Under the pieces are notes generated by a model. The model did no database searches. It was given only the letters and a program-made list of their open reading frames with translations, and was not told where the DNA came from. A program made the translations under genes and the position numbers. DNA of 64,000 bases from Cupriavidus necator A5-1 (GTDB lineage Bacteria > Pseudomonadota > Gammaproteobacteria > Burkholderiales > Burkholderiaceae): the NCBI RefSeq assembly GCF_000744095.1, contig NZ_JQLI01000001.1:2542001-2606000 (forward strand), read 5' to 3'. Each line of letters starts with the position of its first letter. Position 1 is the first letter of the stretch. This document shows, one piece after another, positions 18,350 through 26,706 of this stretch.

Positions 18350-19456
18350 TCAGTAGAGCACCACCGAGCGGATCGACTCGCCGCGCTTCATCAGGTCGAA
18401 GCCGTCGTTGATGCGCTCCAGCGGCAGTGTGTGCGTAATCAGGTCGTCGATATTGAGCTTGCCTTCCATGTACCAGTCGACGATCTTCGGCACGTCGGTG
18501 CGCCCGCGCGCGCCACCGAAGGCCGAGCCCTTCCACTCGCGGCCCGTCACCAGCTGGAACGGACGCGTCGAGATCTCCGCGCCCGCCTCGGCCACGCCGA
18601 TGATGATCGACTTGCCCCAGCCCTTGTGGCAGCACTCCAGCGCCTGGCGCATGACCTGCGTGTTGCCGATGCATTCGAAGGAATAGTCCGCGCCGCCGTC
18701 GGTCAGCTGGATGATGTGGTCGACCACGTTCTCCACGTCTTTCGGGTTGATGAAATGCGTCATGCCGAACTTGCGCGCCATCGCTTCGCGCGCCGGGTTC
18801 AGGTCCACGCCGATGATCTTGTCGGCGCCGACCATCTTGGCGGCCTGGATCACGTTCAGGCCGATGCCGCCCAGGCCGAACACGACCACATTGGCGCCAG
18901 CCTCCACCTTGGCGGTGAACAGCACCGCGCCCACGCCGGTGGTGACGCCGCAGCCGATGTAGCAGACTTTGTCGAAGGGAGCGTCCGGGCGGATTTTGGC
19001 CAGCGCGATCTCCGGCACCACGATGTGGTTGGCGAAGGTCGAGGTGCCCATGTAGTGGAAGATCGGCTTGCCGTCGAGCGAGAAGCGCGAGGTGCCGTCC
19101 GGCATCAGGCCCTTGCCCTGGGTGGCGCGGATCGCCTGGCACAGGTTGGTCTTGCGCGACAGGCAGAACTTGCACTGGCGGCATTCCGGGGTGTAGAGCG
19201 GGATCACGTGATCGCCGGGCCTGAGCGAGGTCACGCCCGGGCCGACGTCGGTGACGATGCCCGCGCCTTCATGGCCCAGGATTGACGGGAAGATGCCTTC
19301 CGGATCGGCGCCGGACAGCGTGTAGTAGTCAGTATGGCAGATGCCCGTGGCCTTCACTTCCACCAGCACTTCACCGGCGCGCGGGCCGTCCAGGTCCACG
19401 TCTTCGATGGTCAGCGGGGCGCCGGCTTTCCAGGCGATGGCGGCTTTCGTCTTCAT
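18350..19456 (-). CDS. adhC: S-(hydroxymethyl)glutathione dehydrogenase / class III alcohol dehydrogenase
   Basis: 368 residues. Catalytic zinc ligands are in GICHTDYYTLSGADPEG near residue 38 and GHEGAGIV near 61. The four structural-zinc cysteines are in ECRQCKFCLSRKTNLC near 91-106, and the nucleotide-binding stretch is VVFGLGGIGLNVIQAAKMVG near 187. This is the class III enzyme (FrmA/FlhA), which oxidises the formaldehyde-glutathione adduct with NAD+ to S-formylglutathione. Its partner fghA follows immediately. AGGACC before the ATG serves as ribosome site. Confidence 0.94.
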   Translation of the reverse strand: MKTKAAIAWKAGAPLTIEDVDLDGPRAGEVLVEVKATGICHTDYYTLSGADPEGIFPSILGHEGAGIVTDVGPGVTSLRPGDHVIPLYTPECRQCKFCLSRKTNLCQAIRATQGKGLMPDGTSRFSLDGKPIFHYMGTSTFANHIVVPEIALAKIRPDAPFDKVCYIGCGVTTGVGAVLFTAKVEAGANVVVFGLGGIGLNVIQAAKMVGADKIIGVDLNPAREAMARKFGMTHFINPKDVENVVDHIIQLTDGGADYSFECIGNTQVMRQALECCHKGWGKSIIIGVAEAGAEISTRPFQLVTGREWKGSAFGGARGRTDVPKIVDWYMEGKLNIDDLITHTLPLERINDGFDLMKRGESIRSVVLY

Positions 19457-19592
19457 GTGGGGTCCTCCAGGGATAGGAATACGGATGGGCGCGGCCGCGG
19501 GTGGCCGATGGCGACGATGCGGGGCCCGAGGCCAAGACTATACGGCCATCCGGCTGCCGCAGGCCAGCCTGTGCGGCGCGCAAGGCGCGCTT

Positions 19593-20987
19593 TCAGTGCG
19601 AAGGCGGCGATGACGGCGCGGCGTGGGCGCGCTGCGCGCTGGCGCTGGCGGCCTCGGGTTGCACCAGTTGCCCCTCGTGCCGCCGCCCCAGCCACCATCC
19701 CAGCCCGGCCCAGCCCAGCGCCAGTGCGGCACCCGCCAGCGCCACCGTGGCAGGATGTCCCGACAGCGCATCGATCCCAGTCTTGACCCATGCGCTGACC
19801 GCATCGCCGGCGCGATAGACCGCGGTGTCGATCACGTTCTTGGCCTTGTACTTGGTTTCCGGGTCGACCACGGTGAACAGCATCTCGCGCCCGGGGCGCA
19901 ACAGCGCGTATTCGCCCACGCGGCGCAAGATCATCACGCCGGCCAGCACGCCGAAGGTCGGCAGCAGCGCCAGCACCAGGAAGCCGCCCGCGACCGCCAG
20001 CGGCACCGCGGTGAGCAGCAGCGTAACGCCGTAGCGGCGCGCCATGCGGCCGGTGAAGAACAGCTGGACGAGGATGGTCAGCGCCTGCACGGTGGCGTCC
20101 AGCGCGCTGAAGACCTGGGTCTGGCGGGTGCGGTCGGGAAAGGTTTCGGACACCAGTCGCGCCTGTTCGAAATACAAAAAGGTGCTGGCGGTGGCCAGCA
20201 GGATCACGAACAGGCTGATGCCAAGCAGGTAGCGCGAGCGCAGCAGCAGCGACAGCCCGGCCCACAGCCCGCCGCCGACAGGATTGGCAGGATCGTGCGC
20301 ATCCACTGCGGCCTGGGCCTCGCCAGCCGAAGCCTGTCCCGCACCGGCGCGGCGGCGCCAGCCGAACAGCCAGCCCACGCCGGGCAGCGTTGCGGCCAGC
20401 AGCGCGGCGGACAGCAGCATCAGCCCGGTCAGCCCGATCTGCGGCACCAGCCAGCCGCCCAGCACCGGCCCGGTCAACCCGCCTGCGCTCGCGCCGGCGG
20501 CCAGCAGCGCGAACAGGCGCCGCGCCTGCTCGGGCCGGAACACGTCGGCCATCAGGCTCCATGCCACCGAGACCACGAACAGGTTGAACACCGACAGCCA
20601 CACGTAGAACACGCGCGCCAGCCAGACATTGTCGGGCAGCGCGCGCGTGGCCAGCGCAAAGCCGAGCAGGTTGGCGATGAAGAAGGCGTACACCCACGGC
20701 ACGAAGCGTCGCCGCGGCAGCCATGCGCAGACGGCGCCGTACACCGGGATCGCCGCCAGCATCACCACGAAGGTGGCGGTGAACAGCCACTGCAGGTTCT
20801 TCACGCCGCCGGCGATGCCCATGGTCTCGCGCACCGGGCGCAGCATGAAATAGCTGGCGAACAGGCAGAAGAAAAACAGGAAGCCGGCCACCACCGCGCC
20901 GGCCTCGCCAGGGCGGATGCCAAAGCTGCGCCGCAGCCGCGCCACGCCACCGGAGGCGGGCGGATCGGGAACAGCGGGATCGTCCAC
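19593..20987 (-). CDS. multi-pass transporter, MFS / ATP:ADP-carrier-like (NTT/Tlc-type fold)
   Basis: 464 residues with about 12 hydrophobic helices. The N-terminal segment FLFFFCLFASYFMLRPVRET near residue 36 is a hallmark shared with Tlc-like ATP/ADP translocases. The later pattern SLMADVFRPEQARRLFALLA and ASAGGLTGPVLGGWLV is also typical of the 'MFS transporter / NTP-NTP exchange' group found in free-living proteobacteria. Substrate is unknown, and nucleotide exchange should not be assumed outside intracellular parasites. The tail is Ala/Gln/His rich and polar. The gene lies 19 bp after an aldo/keto reductase gene and is probably cotranscribed with it. Confidence 0.72.
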   Translation of the reverse strand: MDDPAVPDPPASGGVARLRRSFGIRPGEAGAVVAGFLFFFCLFASYFMLRPVRETMGIAGGVKNLQWLFTATFVVMLAAIPVYGAVCAWLPRRRFVPWVYAFFIANLLGFALATRALPDNVWLARVFYVWLSVFNLFVVSVAWSLMADVFRPEQARRLFALLAAGASAGGLTGPVLGGWLVPQIGLTGLMLLSAALLAATLPGVGWLFGWRRRAGAGQASAGEAQAAVDAHDPANPVGGGLWAGLSLLLRSRYLLGISLFVILLATASTFLYFEQARLVSETFPDRTRQTQVFSALDATVQALTILVQLFFTGRMARRYGVTLLLTAVPLAVAGGFLVLALLPTFGVLAGVMILRRVGEYALLRPGREMLFTVVDPETKYKAKNVIDTAVYRAGDAVSAWVKTGIDALSGHPATVALAGAALALGWAGLGWWLGRRHEGQLVQPEAASASAQRAHAAPSSPPSH

Positions 20988-21006
20988 GGCGCGCAGGCCT
21001 CGCGCG

Positions 21007-21927
21007 TCAGGCCAGCAGCGCGGCGATGCGCTCGCGCTGGCCGGGATCGGGCATGCGGCCCAGCCCCGCGCCCAGGTTGTCGGCCATATTGCGCGGCTTG
21101 GAGGTGGCCGGGATGGCCGCGGTCACGGCCGGATGGCTGACGATGAACTTGAGAAAGAGCTGCCCCCAGGAGCCACAGTCGATGTCGCCGGCCCAGGGCG
21201 GCACCGGGCGGTCCTTGACGGCGCGGAAGAGGCGCCCGTCCTGGAACGGCCGGTTCGCCAGTACCGCCACGCCGCGCGACTCGCACAGCGGCAGCAGCGT
21301 ACGCTCGGCATTGCGCTCGGCGATGGAATAGTTGACCTGGACGAAATCGATGCGCTCGCTGCGCACGATCTTTTCCAGCGCTTCGTGCGCGTCTTCGCGG
21401 TAATGGGTGATGCCCAGGTAGCGGATGCGCCCCTGTTCCTTCAGCTCGCGCAGCCAGCGCAGGTTGGCCTGCCAGTCGATCAGGTTGTGCACCTGCAGCA
21501 GGTCGACCTTGTCCACGTGCAGGTCCGCGAGCGAATGGGCCCATTGCGCCTGCGCGGGGGCGCCGGCCGGGGCCGAAATCTTGGTGGCCAGGAACACGCG
21601 GTTGCGGGCATTGGCCGCGCGCAGCAGGTCGCCGGTCACGGCCTCGGCGGTGCCGTAGCTGGGGGCGGTGTCGACCACCGAGCCTTCGGTCTGCAGCAGC
21701 AGGCCCATCACCTCCGCCACCGGCTTGCGGTCGGCAGCGGTGGGCCCGACGTTGAAGGTGTCGGCGGTGCCCATGCCGATCACGGGCAGGGCTTCGGTGG
21801 TGCCCGGAATGTTGCGGCGCATCGGGGCGGCCACGGTGGCGGCGCCGGCAGGCATGACGGCGCCAAATCCGGCGGTGGCGGCCAGCCCGGCGGCCAGGCC
21901 AAGGAAGGAGCGACGGTCAATCGACAT
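21007..21927 (-). CDS. periplasmic aldo/keto reductase with Tat signal
   Basis: 306 residues from ATG 21927, chosen because it begins MSIDRRSFLGLAAGLAATAG, a twin-arginine signal with a hydrophobic core and an AGAA cleavage region near residue 28. The mature part is an aldo/keto reductase: IGMGTADTFNVGP, VVDTAPSYGTAEAV near 75, lysine in FLATKISAPAG near 104 and HSLADLHVDKVDLLQVHNLI near 124. An exported NADPH-type reductase is unusual because the periplasm lacks free NADPH. It is followed after 19 bp by the ATP:ADP-carrier-like transporter gene. Confidence 0.8.
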   Translation of the reverse strand: MSIDRRSFLGLAAGLAATAGFGAVMPAGAATVAAPMRRNIPGTTEALPVIGMGTADTFNVGPTAADRKPVAEVMGLLLQTEGSVVDTAPSYGTAEAVTGDLLRAANARNRVFLATKISAPAGAPAQAQWAHSLADLHVDKVDLLQVHNLIDWQANLRWLRELKEQGRIRYLGITHYREDAHEALEKIVRSERIDFVQVNYSIAERNAERTLLPLCESRGVAVLANRPFQDGRLFRAVKDRPVPPWAGDIDCGSWGQLFLKFIVSHPAVTAAIPATSKPRNMADNLGAGLGRMPDPGQRERIAALLA

Positions 21928-22057
21928 GGGGGCGGTTCCCGGCGAGTCACACTGGTTGACCTTAGGCGCTGGCCGTAGGCTTGTAAACCGTTGCCTCAGT
22001 GCCAGTGCGCAAAGGGCCGGGGGCAAGGCAATCCCGGTTGATCCCGGGCCTTGCGGT

Positions 22058-22080
22058 GCGCCCCCGCCGAAGGGGGGCGC
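22058..22080 (-). terminator. hairpin downstream of gntP
   Basis: GCGCCCCC-N7-GGGGGCGC forms an 8-bp GC stem beginning 14 bp after the gntP stop. No clear U-run follows on the minus strand, so it may act with Rho or as an mRNA 3' stabiliser. Confidence 0.5.
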
Positions 22081-22093
22081 GGAAGGGAAACGC

Positions 22094-23455
22094 TCAGATC
22101 ACTGTGGCCAGCCCCAGCGTCAGCAGCAGCGCCACCACCGAGATGATGGTTTCGCACACCGACCAGGTCTGGAAGGTCTGGGTCACGGTCATGTTGAAGT
22201 ACTCCTTGACCAGCCAGAAGCCGCCGTCGTTGACGTGCGACAGGATCAGCGAGCCCGCGCCGGTGGTCAGCACCAGCAGCTCGGGCCGGGTGCCCGGCAC
22301 GCTGGCGGCGATCGGTGCGACGATGCCGGCGGCGGTGGTCATGGCTACCGTGGCCGAGCCGGTGGCGATGCGGATCATCACCGCCACCAGCCAGCCCAGC
22401 ACCAGCACCGACACGTTGGCGCTGGTGGCGACGTCGACGATGGCGGTGGAGATGCCCGAGTCGCGCAGGATACGGCCGAAGCCGCCGCCGGCGCCGACCA
22501 CCAGCGTGATGATGGCGGTGGGCGCCACGCACTCGTTGGTGAACTTGAGGATCATGTCGCGGTTGAAACCGCGCGCCTTGCCGAAGGTGTAGAAGCTCAC
22601 CAGCGCGGCGATCAGCAGCGCCATCACCGAATTGCCGATCAGCTTGAGGAAGTCGTTGGCAAAGGTCTTGGGCGTGGTGAACACGTCGGCCCAGCTGCCG
22701 ATCAGCATCAGGATCACGGGCAGCAGGATGGTGAACACGGTGATGCCGAAGCTCGGCAGATGGTGCGATTCCTTGACGCTCTCATCCTCTTCGGTGAACT
22801 GGTCGGCCAGCGGGTTGACCTCGGGCAGCTTGACGTAGCGGTCCATCAGTTTGGCGAACAGCGGGCCAGCGAGCGCGGCCGTCGGGATGCCGACGATCAG
22901 CGCGTACATGATGGTCTTGCCGATATCGGCGCCATACGCCGTCACGGCCAGCAGCGCGGCCGGGTGCGGCGGGATCAGACCGTGCACCACCGACAGGCCG
23001 GCCACCATCGGGATGCCGACCAGCACCATCGACGTGCCCGTGCGCTTGGCCACGTTGAAGGCGATCGGCACCAGCAGCACGAAGCCCACCTCGAAGAACA
23101 CCGGCAGGCCGACGATAAAGGCGATGGTCGCCATCGCCCAATGGACGTTCTTTTCGCCGAAGAAATCGATCAGCGTGCGCGCGATGCGCTCGGCGCCGCC
23201 GGACTCGGCCATCATCTTGCCGAGCATGGTGCCCAGGCCCACCACCAGCGCGATATGGCCGAGCGTGCCGCCGACACCGGCTTCAAAGGACTTGACGATG
23301 TCGCCCATCGGCATGCCCACGGCAAAGCCGAGCAGCACCGAGACGACGACGAGGGTAATGAAGGGGTTGAGCTTGAAGCGAGCGATCAGCACCACGAGGG
23401 CGATCACGGCGATCAGCGCATACACCAAGAGCGTGGTTCCGGTGACGGCACCCAT
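22094..23455 (-). CDS. gntP: GntP-family gluconate/sugar-acid:H+ symporter
   Basis: 453 residues, the GntP length, with about 12 membrane helices (LLVYALIAVIALVVLIARFK at the start, TIISVVALLLTLGLATVI at the end). Family landmarks include LGTMLGKMMAESGGAERIA near residue 75, IPPHPAALLAVTAYGADIG near 160, GSATVAMTTAAGIVAPIAAS near 370 and HVNDGGFWLVKEYFNMTV near 411. Members import gluconate and related C6 acids, or D-serine. Here the downstream genes point to an amino-sugar acid as the likely cargo. A ribosome site (AAGGAGACAAT) lies before the start at 23455. Confidence 0.88.
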   Translation of the reverse strand: MGAVTGTTLLVYALIAVIALVVLIARFKLNPFITLVVVSVLLGFAVGMPMGDIVKSFEAGVGGTLGHIALVVGLGTMLGKMMAESGGAERIARTLIDFFGEKNVHWAMATIAFIVGLPVFFEVGFVLLVPIAFNVAKRTGTSMVLVGIPMVAGLSVVHGLIPPHPAALLAVTAYGADIGKTIMYALIVGIPTAALAGPLFAKLMDRYVKLPEVNPLADQFTEEDESVKESHHLPSFGITVFTILLPVILMLIGSWADVFTTPKTFANDFLKLIGNSVMALLIAALVSFYTFGKARGFNRDMILKFTNECVAPTAIITLVVGAGGGFGRILRDSGISTAIVDVATSANVSVLVLGWLVAVMIRIATGSATVAMTTAAGIVAPIAASVPGTRPELLVLTTGAGSLILSHVNDGGFWLVKEYFNMTVTQTFQTWSVCETIISVVALLLTLGLATVI

Positions 23456-23584
23456 ATTGTCTCCTTGTGTGGAAAAAAGGCCGCTTGTGGCGGCAGAGGT
23501 TTAGGTTTTTGTTTTCCGCTCATTGCGAGCGGGAGAAAGCATGCACGCTGGCTATCGTGACGTGCTTCCAAGGGCCAACACGTC

Positions 23585-23672
23585 GTCCCCGCGCACGCGG
23601 GGACCCAGCGGCTTTCACGTCCCCCAGCGGGGGAAAAGAGCTGTATTCCAGACTGCGCGGGAATGACGGGTC
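23585..23672. repeat. interspersed palindromic repeat between gntP and ridA
   Basis: GTCCCCGCG-CA-CGCGGGGAC (23585-23604) is followed by a CCCCC...GGGGG hairpin near 23620 and GCGCGGGAATGACGGG near 23655. The pattern and its GC content resemble the widespread Proteobacterial repeat with CGTCATTCCCGCG and GCGGGGACCCAG edges. It fills most of the 217-bp gap between the two genes. Confidence 0.55.
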
Positions 23673-24065
23673 TTAAGCCGTCGGCTTCTTGTACGCGATG
23701 CAGTCCACTTCGACCTTGCAGTCCACCACCATGCTCGACTGGACGCAGGCGCGCGCCGGGGGATTGGCGCCGAAGTATTCCTTGAAGACCTTGTTGAACG
23801 AAGCAAAGTCGCGCGCATCGTCCAGCCATACGCCGCAGCGCACCACATGCTCGGGGCCGTAGCCGGCCTCCGCCAGGATCGCCAGCACGTTCTTGATGGC
23901 CTGGTGGGTCTGCGCCACGATGCCGCCGTCGATGACTTCGCCGTTGACCATCGGCACCTGGCCGGAAACGTAGAGCCAGCCGTCGGCCGCGACCGCGCGG
24001 GCAAAGGGCATGTGCTGGCCGCCGGTGCCGGTGCCGCCTTCGACGCCGAATCGTTTGATATCCAT
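23673..24065 (-). CDS. ridA: RidA/YjgF-family enamine/imine deaminase
   Basis: 130 residues from ATG 24065 (MDIKRFGVEGGTGTGGQHMP). Family features are FARAVAADGWLYVSGQVPMV near residue 28, the arginine of the active site in NPPARACVQSSMVVDCKVEV near 106, and a C-terminal DCIAYKK. RidA proteins hydrolyse the reactive enamine/imine intermediates released by PLP-dependent dehydratases such as the deaminase encoded in the divergent half of this cluster. That makes its presence here chemically sensible. It follows the amidohydrolase gene by 52 bp. Confidence 0.88.
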   Translation of the reverse strand: MDIKRFGVEGGTGTGGQHMPFARAVAADGWLYVSGQVPMVNGEVIDGGIVAQTHQAIKNVLAILAEAGYGPEHVVRCGVWLDDARDFASFNKVFKEYFGANPPARACVQSSMVVDCKVEVDCIAYKKPTA

Positions 24066-24117
24066 GGGAACTCCTGGAATTTGTTGCAGGGAAAAGCTTG
24101 GAAAAAGGAAATCGGGG

Positions 24118-25572
24118 TCAGGCCGCGCCGCGCGCAAGGAACCTGCCGGCACGCACGCCGGTGCTCTGGCGCTGCTGCCATGACAGCTCGCCGTTGACCC
24201 AGACCGCGGCAATGCCTTCGGCCGGTTGCATCGGATCGGTGAAGCTGGCCGCGTCGCGAATGGTGGTGGCGTCGAACAGCACCAGGTCGGCCCAGTAGCC
24301 TTCGCGCACGAAGCCGCGTTCATGCAGGCCGAAGCGCTCGGCGGACATGCCGGTCATCTTGTTGACGGCCACGGTCAGCGGGAACAGCTCGCGGTCGCGC
24401 GCATAGTGGCCCAGCACGCGCGGGAACGCGCCCCACAGGCGCGGATGCGGCAGTGGGTCGTTGGGCAGGCCGTCGGAGCCGACCACGGTGGCGGGGTGGC
24501 TGAGGATGCGGTCGACGTCGGCATCCTCCATGCAGTGGTAGACAGCGCCCGCGGGCATCAGCCGGCGCGCGGCCTCGTGCAGGTCGACCTGCCATTCGGC
24601 GGCGATATCGGCCAGCAGCCGGCCGCCCATCTCGGGCGCGCCTTCGGACCAGGTCACCATGATGTCGAAGTCGCTGGTGATCTGCTTCAGGTCCAGCGTG
24701 GACGAGCTGGCGGTGTAGGGGTAGCAGTCGCAGCCGACCGGCTGCCAGCGTTGCGCGCCGTCGAGGGCGTTGAGCACCTCGGTACTGCGGCCCCAGTTGT
24801 CGACGCCCGCGCATTTCAGGTGCGAGATCACCACCGGCACGCGCGCATGGCGGCCGATGCGGAAGGCTTCGTCCATCGCGTCGAGGATCTCGGCGAACTC
24901 GCTGCGCAGGTGGGTGGCGTAGAGCGCGCCGGCATTGGCCAGCGGTTCGGCCAGCGCCAGCACTTCCTCGGTCGGCGCGCTGAAGGCGTTGGCGTAGGCC
25001 AGGCCGGTGGACAGGCCGAGCGCGCCGTGCTGCAGCGCTTCTTCCAGCTGCGCACGCATCGCCGCGATCTCGGCCGGCGTGGCGGCGCGGTCGAAACGGT
25101 CCATATGGTTGCTGCGCAGTGCGGTATGGCCCACCAGCGCGGCGACATTGACCGCCGGCTGCGCGGCCCCGACCGCATCGACGTAAGTCTTGAAGTCGGG
25201 GTAGCGGAAGGCGTCGGCGTGCCCGAGCAGGTTCATCGGGTCGGGCGGCTCGCCCGAAAGCGTCACCGGCGCGGCGCTGATGCCGCAGTTGCCGACGATC
25301 ACGGTAGTGACGCCCTGCGACAGCTTGGGCGTCATCTCGGGCTGGCGCACGACGTTGGTATCGTCGTGCGTATGCACGTCGATAAAGCCCGGTGCAAGCA
25401 CCAGGTCGTGGCCTTCGACCACATGCGCGGCGGCATCGGGATCGATCGCACCGGCTTCATCGATGCGCGCGATGCGGCCGTCGCGCAGCGCCACGTCGGC
25501 CAGGCGCGCGGCGGCGCCCGAACCATCGAGCAGCGTCACGCAGCGGATCAGGGTATCGAACAGGTGGGGCAT
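24118..25572 (-). CDS. D-aminoacylase-family amidohydrolase (N-acyl-D-amino acid or N-acetyl-glucosaminate deacetylase)
   Basis: 484 residues from ATG 25572. Metal ligands of the amidohydrolase barrel are IDVHTHDDTNVV near residue 66, VGNCGISAAP near 95, VVISHLKCAGVDNWG near 246, and VVGSDGLPNDPLPHPRLWGA near 362. Length and the cysteine in GNCG match D-aminoacylases, which hydrolyse N-acyl-D-amino acids to the free D-amino acid and a carboxylate. D-glucosaminate is formally a D-2-amino acid, and the neighbouring deaminase, kdgK and eda fit deacetylation of N-acetyl-D-glucosaminate. The start is 1 bp from the rpiR-type stop, so they are cotranscribed. Confidence 0.87.
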   Translation of the reverse strand: MPHLFDTLIRCVTLLDGSGAAARLADVALRDGRIARIDEAGAIDPDAAAHVVEGHDLVLAPGFIDVHTHDDTNVVRQPEMTPKLSQGVTTVIVGNCGISAAPVTLSGEPPDPMNLLGHADAFRYPDFKTYVDAVGAAQPAVNVAALVGHTALRSNHMDRFDRAATPAEIAAMRAQLEEALQHGALGLSTGLAYANAFSAPTEEVLALAEPLANAGALYATHLRSEFAEILDAMDEAFRIGRHARVPVVISHLKCAGVDNWGRSTEVLNALDGAQRWQPVGCDCYPYTASSSTLDLKQITSDFDIMVTWSEGAPEMGGRLLADIAAEWQVDLHEAARRLMPAGAVYHCMEDADVDRILSHPATVVGSDGLPNDPLPHPRLWGAFPRVLGHYARDRELFPLTVAVNKMTGMSAERFGLHERGFVREGYWADLVLFDATTIRDAASFTDPMQPAEGIAAVWVNGELSWQQRQSTGVRAGRFLARGAA

Positions 25573-25573
25573 G

Positions 25574-26479
25574 TCAGTCTCCAAGCGGCTGGCGGCTGTC
25601 AGGGCCCGTGCCAGGGCCGCCTTCGCCGCGGTGGCTGTCCAGCACGTACTTGAGCCGGCGCAGCCGCTCCTTGCTCTGGTCCTGCTGCAGCAGCGCGCAC
25701 TGTGTGGCCAGTACATCCAGCACCATCAGCATCGCGTAGCGCGACGCGGACGGCTTGAAAATGAAATCGGTCTCGAGCGTGCGCACCGGCAGCAGCACGT
25801 CGGCGCGCGCCGCCAGCGGCGAGCCGAGCGCGGTCACCGCGATCAGCCGGGCGCCGTATTCGCGCGCGATGTCGCAGCTGGCCAGCATCTCCGGCACGCG
25901 GCCGCTGGCCGAGAACGCCAGCACCACGTCGTCGCGGCTCAAGGTCGCCGCCACCATCTTCTGCAGCAGGGCGTCCTGGTAGCTCGCCACCGGCTGTCCG
26001 AGGCGCGCCAGCCGGTGGCGCGCCTCGTCGGCCATGAACGACGAGCCGCCGCCCATGCCAAAAGCGTAGACCATGCGTGCGCCAAGCAACAGGCGCGCGG
26101 CCTGCTCGATGCGCTGCGCATCCATCAGCCCACGGTTGACTTCGAGCGCGTTGATGATCTCGGCATGAATGCTGTCGGCCAGCGTGGCCGGGGCTTCTTC
26201 ACCGCCGGGCACGCCGCCCGGCTGCAGGAAACGCGCACCCACCGCGGTGGCCTGCGCCAGCCGCAGCTTCAGGTCGCGCACGTCGCGGCAGCCGATCGCC
26301 TTGGCAAAGCGGGTCACGCTGGCCTCGCTGACGCCGGCCTTGCGCGCCAGCTCGTTGATGCTCGCGGCGGCCGCGCCGGCCAGGTCTTCCAGCACCACCT
26401 GCGCGACCTTCTGCTCGGCCAGGCGCAGCGCGGGGCCGCGCTCGGCGATGCGGGTCAGGATGTCGAAGGGCGCGGTCAT
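25574..26479 (-). CDS. MurR/RpiR-family transcriptional regulator
   Basis: 301 residues. An N-terminal HTH_6 domain (LAEQKVAQVVLEDLAGAAAA, LARKAGVSEASVTRFAKAIG near residues 19-63) is followed by a sugar-isomerase (SIS) ligand domain (ARMVYAFGMGGGSSFMADEA near 133 and DDVVLAFSASGRVPEMLASC near 185). SIS-type regulators respond to phosphorylated sugars or sugar acids. That supports a carbohydrate-acid inducer such as KDPG and not an amino acid. It is first in the minus-strand operon and divergent from the deaminase-kdgK-eda operon. Confidence 0.87.
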   Translation of the reverse strand: MTAPFDILTRIAERGPALRLAEQKVAQVVLEDLAGAAAASINELARKAGVSEASVTRFAKAIGCRDVRDLKLRLAQATAVGARFLQPGGVPGGEEAPATLADSIHAEIINALEVNRGLMDAQRIEQAARLLLGARMVYAFGMGGGSSFMADEARHRLARLGQPVASYQDALLQKMVAATLSRDDVVLAFSASGRVPEMLASCDIAREYGARLIAVTALGSPLAARADVLLPVRTLETDFIFKPSASRYAMLMVLDVLATQCALLQQDQSKERLRRLKYVLDSHRGEGGPGTGPDSRQPLGD

Positions 26480-26706
26480 GGGCGGGCTGGTCGGGTCGGA
26501 AGGTGGTCGGATTGCAATGTGACGGAGTCGGCAGCCCCCGCGCGCAGGGGCTATAACAGTGACTGGCGACGCGTCGCGTACAACCGGTCCGCACGCTGCC
26601 GGGCCACACTTCCGTCCGTCTGCGTGTTACTTTATAACAAGGATGAAATATCTTATTTTCAGGGCTATCATTACGTCAATCAGATTTTTTCAGGGTGATG
26701 ACAAGC
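26480..26706. promoter_or_regulatory. divergent regulatory region with AT-rich RpiR-type operator candidate
   Basis: The 227 bp between the rpiR-type gene and the deaminase gene turn AT-rich from 26620. TGAAATATCTTATTTTCA (26644-26661) is a near-palindrome with the TGAAA...TTTCA layout common for RpiR-family sites. It lies about 45 bp before the deaminase start. AGGGTGA at 26692-26698 supplies the ribosome site and decides for ATG 26707. Confidence 0.55.

Noticed and set aside
23585..23672. Terminator for the ridA transcript
   Set aside because: The hairpins lie just after ridA on minus, but there is no T-run and their sequence fits a dispersed repeat better; termination remains possible.
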